Shown here: piece after piece, positions 9,111 to 13,725 of the stretch
Numbering within the stretch: the stretch's first letter is position 1
Layout of the letters: the number at the start of each line of letters is the position of its first letter
Assembly (NCBI GenBank): GCA_024626585.1
Contig: JANKJI010000012.1
Span: 141,098,531 to 141,112,255 of the forward strand
Length of the DNA stretch: 13,725 bases
From: Ginkgo biloba
Lineage: Eukaryota > Streptophyta > Ginkgoopsida > Ginkgoales > Ginkgoaceae
Direction: 5' to 3'
The notes under the pieces: generated by a model
What the model was told of the DNA's origin: nothing
Databases searched by the model: none
What the model saw: the letters and a program-made list of their open reading frames with translations, nothing else
Program-made: the position numbers and the translations under genes

Positions 9111-10256
9111 TCAGAAGTAAAGTTGTCTACACTGCATCATTATTGCTTCCGCAGGGCAATAAGGGCACTTAAATGTTCGATTGCTGCCTTTCGAAAGTTT
9201 TATAATAGACTGCTTGCAAAGAACATGACCGCATGGCATCAACATAGGGGGATTATCATCAGTACTGTGATCCCGAGAAACTGGACAAGCAAAAATAGAA
9301 TGGAATTGAAATTCCCTGTCCAATTCTATTTGCACTGGTAACTGTTTCATAGTCTGCCATTCTTGTTTTTTGTTGGCCATAACATTGGCTAATTTCAGCA
9401 GTGAGGGAAGAGCCTGGCAACCAGCTGACATAGTTACATGAAGCGGGCTGTCATAAGATTGACCCAAAGGACCACAACATACTTCAATCAATTCTAATGC
9501 AAGGGCATCCCATTGAGAAAAAGAAAGCAAATCAGCATAAGGAGAATTCTCAAGACGGCCTGTCCACAAGAGGCAAGCCATAAGCTTCTGTATTTCATTC
9601 ATATGTAGTGATGCAAAGGAAGTCCTTGCATACATCAGGGCATCATTCCTGGTGCCTTTTTGTAGGATTTGCACAAATTGCAGCCGATGAAGCTTAAATT
9701 CCAAAGCAGATCCTTTCTGAAGAAGTTGATCATGGTGTGTGCTGGCCCAAGTAAGGGCTGGCTGCAGATTTCTTGCCTTCATTTGCTCAAGCATCTGATA
9801 CATTTCAAAAAACGGGGCTTTCAAAGAAGCTGCATCAGATTCATGAACCTCAATTATAAAGCAATCTCCAAGTTCAAATAAACCTTGCCTGTAAAAATGC
9901 AATGCAATTATCCCATTCATGACATGTCCATCAAATTCCACTTCCCTGTATGCCCTAGCTATATCTGAATAAAATAGCTTGTCAACAATTTTCCCATATT
10001 TACTCAAAGCAACATTTAATTCCTTTTGTGATCCTCCCAGCTGATTCACCGGTCCTATTTCATTCAACTTCGAATTCAACTCAGTAATAACTACTTTATG
10101 ATCAAGCCCAGAACTTTCAGCAGCACTCAGTAGTTTTTTCAAAACAAGTTCAATTTCTTGTCCAAGCAAGTCAATCACATCTTGAGTTTTTGAATAAGAT
10201 AGCTTCTGCTTTTTGGAAACTCGGTCAAAAGCATCCTTAATGGTATTCAGCTCCAT
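9111..10256 (-). CDS. RMD5: RMD5/GID2 homolog, RING subunit of the GID/CTLH E3 ubiquitin ligase
   Basis: This is a complete 381-residue protein of the RMND5/Gid2 family (human RMND5A is about 390 residues). In yeast and animals the family forms the catalytic RING heterodimer with MAEA/Gid9 in the GID/CTLH complex, which ubiquitinates target proteins; a plant complex of similar make-up is known. Visible parts in order: a helical N-terminus (1-95); LisH at about 110-140 (HVMNGIIALHFYRQGLFELG); CTLH at about 146-203 (APFFEMYQMLEQMKARNLQP); a CRA region at about 200-295; and a degenerate Gid-type RING at 324-367. The RING ligands visible are C324, C342, H344, C347, C364 and C367 (CPVS, NPPMLMPCGHVLC, KCPYC). 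Ser and Asp stand where a classical RING has more Cys, as is normal for this family. The ATG start is fixed by an in-frame TGA two codons upstream (10262-10260), and the stop is TGA at 9113-9111. No intron interrupts the coding region. It appears intact and functional. Confidence 0.95.
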   Translation of the reverse strand: MELNTIKDAFDRVSKKQKLSYSKTQDVIDLLGQEIELVLKKLLSAAESSGLDHKVVITELNSKLNEIGPVNQLGGSQKELNVALSKYGKIVDKLFYSDIARAYREVEFDGHVMNGIIALHFYRQGLFELGDCFIIEVHESDAASLKAPFFEMYQMLEQMKARNLQPALTWASTHHDQLLQKGSALEFKLHRLQFVQILQKGTRNDALMYARTSFASLHMNEIQKLMACLLWTGRLENSPYADLLSFSQWDALALELIEVCCGPLGQSYDSPLHVTMSAGCQALPSLLKLANVMANKKQEWQTMKQLPVQIELDREFQFHSIFACPVSRDHSTDDNPPMLMPCGHVLCKQSIIKLSKGSNRTFKCPYCPAEAIMMQCRQLYF

Positions 10257-10295
10257 ATTTCAACTAAAAAACCTAAGATATTGCTCCAGAACCTG
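10257..10295 (-). other. 5' UTR piece with a probable intron acceptor upstream of RMD5
   Basis: On the minus strand TTTGTTTCATGGTGCAG ends at 10293 and is followed by GTTCTGGAGC. This fits a plant 3' splice site, which would leave a 36-base 5'-UTR segment before the RMD5 ATG. If the site is not used, ATGGTGCAG opens a 13-codon upstream frame, in phase with RMD5, that ends at the TGA at 10262-10260. That frame could dampen translation. The first exon and promoter would lie further right and cannot be located. Confidence 0.4.
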
Positions 10296-11627
10296 CACCA
10301 TGAAACAAACCTAGATCATGGACATACTCGAGTGTTGAAAGGCCCAGATCATGGACAAGTAAATAATTTCAAAAATAGCCTCAAGCACAGCCGGTGGCAA
10401 AGTTTTCTGGGCTAGTTTTCCAAAAATGTAAGTCTAACTAGTATATACAATGTACATCCTAGATCACATTGAATGGAGGGATGGAAACATTCCATGTTTG
10501 TGGTACATAAAAAACATACCCAGGCATCACCAAAGAGCCTAATATGGTACATGAAAACTAGACCTCAATTTTCTTATGATAGTTCAATTACAAGCTGGTT
10601 CCAAAAATAGCAGCATAAAATCTTAGTCATGTTCTAGATCAATGTATTGAAAGGCATACTTCACAAATCAGTATATAGTATATACAGTAGTAAGGGGAAC
10701 CAAAAGGAATCATTCTTTGGAGCAAGATATCGAAGGCACAGTTCTCGAAACATATAAAACAAATGATTAAATTTAAGCCATAGTTGGAGCAGGAGCACAA
10801 TAAAAAATAACCTAAACCATGGTATCAATAAAAAATTCTAAATTTTCTGTTTCACCAACTTGTAAGTATAACAAAAATAGCCTTGATACTTCTCTGCCAA
10901 AAAGGGGTGTTCACAAGTACATAGGCAAAATTAGTCTTACATCATGGGTCTGAAACTAGCAGCCTACAAGCACACGTAAACGTTAACCTTCATCTTGGTT
11001 TGCTTTAATGTGCTACGTGTCTGGATTAAGCAATAATACATAGAAAACATTATCCCACGTCATGATATGAAACATCACATTAAGGGTCTTGATTCACCAG
11101 TTGGGACAAAGAAAAATAAATAAACTAATGAATGGTTCTGGTTTACAAACTGGTAGATATAAAACTTTAAACTTAAACTGTAGGGGAGAATAGCAAGTTA
11201 AGGATCCTGTTTCACAGACACAGGTTAAAAAATTCCCATTCTAATGGGGAAACAAGGTTTTAATGGGATTGACTTGCTAATTGCTTATAAGTTGATCTAG
11301 TTCCTGGATGAAAACAAGACTTTAAGAAATCTAGTAAACCCGCATCATTGTTGTGAACAAGTTGACAAGAGTTATGGTTCAGCTTATGAAAACGGTATAG
11401 GAACAGAGCCAAATGATGATCTAATAATGGAAAGTGTACTAGGGTTAGGAAGATTGTGTATTTGATTTTTAGAGCTTAGATTTTCTTCTACTCCTTAATT
11501 GCTGAAATTTCCCACTATCATTGCATGATATAGGCCCTTTACTACTCGTCACCACCCAACTCTGAGCCACTTGGACATGCTTCAATTGTGAGCTTGACAT
11601 TAGAACTAGTCTCTGGAGTCTGCAACT
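10294..11627. other. Non-coding stretch upstream of RMD5 (likely intron or 5' flank)
   Basis: There is no protein-like open frame. The sequence holds weak internal repeats: AGATCATGGACA occurs exactly at 10313-10324 and 10346-10357, and a looser CTAGATCA...TTGAA..GG pattern recurs near 10311, 10459 and 10633. If the acceptor at 10293 is real, much of this would be a first intron. No clear promoter is visible. Confidence 0.5.
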
Positions 11628-12290
11628 ATGGTGCCAACGCAGGCACAAAATTTCCCCAAGGGTTTACAAAAAAGCGAGCTCTCCAATCCTGATGTTGTTA
11701 TTGATCTTGGTGCTTTCGAGTCTGTCGTGAATGGTGTTGCCTCTTGCCATCAACATGTTGGTTATTTTGTCAGTCAAGCTCCTCTAGAGATTATGTTGAA
11801 GTCTAGGGTAAGAAAACAATGGGAGGTCCATAATCGCAAAGTTCACAATTAGAAGCCTGGCTAAAGGCTTTTACTCATTTGTGTTTGATTCTACTGTATG
11901 CTGCAACTAGGCCCTGCTCAGAGGCCCTTGAATGTGTTGATGGGCCTTGGTGGTATTTTCCAAAAGAATTGAAGATATTTGGGTCAACATTAATGTGTCT
12001 TTGTGTTCTTGTACCAGGGCCGCCCATGTCATTTTGGGTTGTATGGATACTATCATTGCTTGCATTAGCAATTTTATGTGCTAAGCCTCACAAAACCTTT
12101 TTCCCTTGACCAAACAAGCAAATTTGTGTTCTAGACCTCTCCAAGGGCTCAACGGATATACAAATTCTATGTGACCTTAGGCATTTCAAGCCAAATGTGG
12201 TGCATATAAATATACCAAACACTTTCTTCAGATGCCACTAGACCTCCCATGAGAAAAAAGATTGTTTGATAATGAAGCCTGTACTCCAAC
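11628..12290 (+). pseudogene. Decayed LINE ORF1 (DUF4283-like domain plus broken CCHC zinc knuckle)
   Basis: Pieces of a plant LINE ORF1 RNA-binding protein can be followed across three frames. In order: VGYFVSQAPLEIMLKSRVRK (frame of 11628, ending at 11852); SLAKGFYSFVFDST from 11854; GPWWYFPKELKIFGS and VPGPPMSFW in the frame of 11879; and LDLSKGSTDIQILCD at 12131-12175. The order matches the usual GYF, KG(F)FLF.F, GPWWF, LPGLPLHFW and VDLSKGLP..I series of DUF4283 proteins. A CCHC-like knuckle follows: the Cys at 12233, His at 12248 and final Cys at 12263 survive, the first Cys is Phe, and a TAG lies at 12239-12241. It is long dead. No ORF2 follows it, so it is separate from the LINE at 2747-5060. 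It may lie in an intron or in the 5' flank of RMD5. Confidence 0.7.
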
Positions 12291-13057
12291 TCCTGAAAGA
12301 ACCAACCAAAAAACTCTCCCTAAGAATGCTCAGGAGGAAAAAGACCCATTTTGGACTATAGTTATTAGTAAGATATGTAAATAGCAAAACAACCATGATG
12401 ACACCACTTAACCAGGCTGTTAAAGAATAGTGACCCACCCTTCACAAAGGCCATGCATGCAGCTGCTCCTAAGCAGCTTCGCATCAAGAATCAAGAGGGT
12501 GATAAAATCCCAATAAACATCTAAGGTCTCCAGCTCCAATTCTACCTCAAAGGATGTATGTGTTTTGGCTAGATGGAGTCAAAAAAGGATACTAAATAGG
12601 AAGAAACCCTTGCAGACAAGTACCAATGGATAATTTCATCTCCAACATGATAAAACCAAACAATGCATCCAATCAATTCCCAGTTCTCCCACAAAAACAG
12701 AAATCCTTTTGTCAGTATAATTACAATTGGAGATCAAATCATTTATTGATCTGATGTGCATTTTGTTTTTACTGCCTCTTCACTGACGCCTGTTCTGCAC
12801 ATCCAAGAGCTATTTTTGCTATGACACAGCCTCACAAATATACATTCTGTATACTTCCCTGGATCCTTTTGCCTACCAAATTCATATTTGATATTAAATT
12901 TGCATTCTTTAACCAAGAAAGCCCCTAGATTTTTATAGATTTGCTTTGACATGTACAAACTAAGCAGTATCTTACCAGCAACTAGGAAGAGTGCATTTCT
13001 GTGAAAACAGGATTACAACATTAAAAGCAAACATCATATTTGATACATCAAAACTTC
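12291..13057. other. Stretch without a recognisable gene; right part probably 3' UTR of the helicase fragment
   Basis: The left part probably still holds LINE ORF1 linker sequence, too decayed to read. The open frames at 12238-12438 and 12743-12958 (minus) have no family motif; the second lies directly downstream of the helicase stop codon and is best read as 3'-UTR sequence. No poly(A) tract follows the stop, so the helicase piece does not look like a retrocopy. Confidence 0.45.
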
Positions 13058-13444
13058 TTAGGCTCGACGCTTGCTGAGACGCCATGAATTGGGTTCATGA
13101 TATCGATCATAAAGAGGTTCAATGCGCTCCTGACGCTTGCGCTTGCTTAGTTTAGTAGGATCAGCTACTTTGAAGAACCTTGGTGCCAATTCTACCAACC
13201 ATTTTGGATCAACCACCATTACTTCTCGCATGTATTCCTTCGTAGTCATTACAAGTTCATGATAAATAACCCAGTCAGGCTCGTGTTGGAAAAGGGCACT
13301 ACTAGGATGAATATAGACCCGCTGATTCTCAACTAAAGTTCTATATCCTTCCTGAGGATCCTTCCTAGCTGCATGAAAGAAAAATCCTGCAGCAATTGCT
13401 TTCCTGATCTTGGTGAAGTTCTTCCCAGCACCTACAACATCGAG
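13058..13444 (-). CDS. C-terminal fragment of a PRP22/DHX8-type (DEAH5) pre-mRNA splicing helicase
   Basis: The minus strand encodes the last 128 residues of a PRP22-like DEAH-box RNA helicase, the ATPase that releases spliced mRNA from the spliceosome in the nucleus. Family hallmarks in order: [84 protein letters not shown], and the terminus [20 protein letters not shown] followed by TAA (13060-13058). This is the OB-fold (DUF1605) end of a protein of about 1100-1200 residues. The DEAH motor is not in the window. Open frame continues to 13465, but similarity stops at the LDVV codons (13444), where TNL-like coding begins on the other strand. A few residues differ from the usual sequence as I recall it (ENQR for ENQP, FQHE for FQRQ, MVVD for TVID). 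The piece is therefore either a truncated, slightly drifted copy or, less likely, the last exon of a gene whose acceptor is the AATAAG at 13445. Confidence 0.85.
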   Translation of the reverse strand, partial: LDVVGAGKNFTKIRKAIAAGFFFHAARKDPQEGYRTLVENQRVYIHPSSALFQHEPDWVIYHELVMTTKEYMREVMVVDPKWLVELAPRFFKVADPTKLSKRKRQERIEPLYDRYHEPNSWRLSKRRA

Positions 13445-13725
13445 ACTTATTAAAGGGAATAGCACAATGTAAGATTTATGCGATGGAAGTTCTCAAGGAT
13501 GCTGAATCGTTACAATTGTTCAGCTGGCACGCTTTCATGAGAGCTACTCCAGACGAGGGTTACGGCCATCTGTCAATGGAAATAGCAAAATCTTGCTGCA
13601 GCCTCCCTCTTGCTCTGCAAGTTATAGGTTCAAGGTTACAGAATGAGAAAGATGAAATATGTTGGGTTGAATGTTTGAAAGAACTTCAAAAGCTCATGTG
13701 CGGTGATAATATCCGTCAGAGGCTT
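13438..13725 (+). pseudogene. NB-ARC fragment of a TIR-NBS-LRR (TNL) disease-resistance gene, partial
   Basis: The plus strand is open from about 13438 to the window end without a stop. It reads [18 protein letters not shown], then AESLQLFSWHAF (RNBS-C motif, TNL style), GYGHLSMEIAKSCCSLPLAL (the GLPLAL motif, with Ser for Gly) and QVIGSRLQNEKDEICWVECL. This is the second half of the NB-ARC nucleotide-binding switch of a plant intracellular immune receptor. The P-loop, kinase-2 and TIR parts that should lie upstream are absent: the DNA there instead encodes the helicase terminus on the opposite strand. The fragment starts near the RD of the RNBS-B motif, so it cannot be a complete gene unless an intron precedes it. 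The helix and LRR parts may follow beyond the window. The reading frame is clean, so the break may be recent or the piece may be an exon. Confidence 0.8.

Noticed and set aside
9123-9881. Plus-strand frames 9123-9341 and 9669-9881
   Set aside because: Shadows antisense to the intact RMD5 coding sequence.
12238-12438. Minus-strand frame with hydrophobic stretch (66 codons)
   Set aside because: It is antisense to the LINE ORF1 relic and its linker. The hydrophobic look comes from the complement of charged codons.
1-13725. CRISPR array, tRNA or rRNA genes, bacterial operons
   Set aside because: No regularly spaced repeats, no cloverleaf sequence with conserved tRNA boxes and no rRNA signatures were seen. 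The sequence is eukaryotic.
1-13725. A previously undescribed biological system
   Set aside because: Everything recognisable belongs to known families (GID/CTLH RING subunit, PRP22 helicase, TNL, LINE). The unknown fragments at 6775-7211 are too short and isolated to propose a system.

Overview
This is a stretch of nuclear DNA from a seed plant. It is AT-rich and gene-poor and carries decayed plant LINE retrotransposons, plant-type introns and UTRs, a plant-like spliceosomal helicase C-terminus and a TIR-type NB-ARC resistance-gene fragment. The style (long non-coding stretches, heavily mutated LINEs, TNL fragments) fits a conifer or other gymnosperm best, but the sequence alone does not prove that.

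Layout. 1-2739 is AT-rich DNA without a convincing gene; it holds one copy (about 356-570) of a diverged dispersed repeat and a near-perfect hairpin at 1845-1880. 2747-5060 is a 5'-truncated LINE on the + strand: the C-terminal part of ORF2 (zf-RVT zinc-binding region, then RNase H) broken by stops and frameshifts, then a 3' region and an A-rich end, bracketed by the 7-bp direct repeat ATAAGTT. Directly after it (5072-5275) lies a second copy of the 356-570 repeat. 5281-9110 is mostly non-coding. Two short minus-strand open stretches there (7068-7211 and 6775-6990) look protein-like but belong to no family I recognise. A perfect 16-bp palindrome lies at 7923-7938.

The one intact gene is 9111-10256 (minus): a complete 381-codon RMD5/GID2-type RING subunit of the GID/CTLH E3 ubiquitin ligase. 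Its coding region is in a single exon, and a 5'-UTR intron acceptor probably lies just upstream. 10294-11600 is non-coding (likely intron or 5' flank) with weak short repeats. 11628-12290 (+) is a badly decayed LINE ORF1 relic: a DUF4283-like domain followed by a broken CCHC zinc knuckle.

The right end holds the C-terminal 128 codons of a PRP22/DHX8 (DEAH5) splicing helicase on the minus strand (13058-13444). It abuts, with essentially no gap, a TNL-type NB-ARC fragment on the plus strand (about 13438-13725, running off the window). This head-to-head junction of two unrelated gene pieces is the most interesting point. It looks like a rearrangement breakpoint, though a spliced helicase exon cannot be excluded.

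The genes show no sign of forming a pathway. I found no convincing new biological system here; the notable content is genome debris, a conserved ubiquitin-ligase gene and a chimeric junction.
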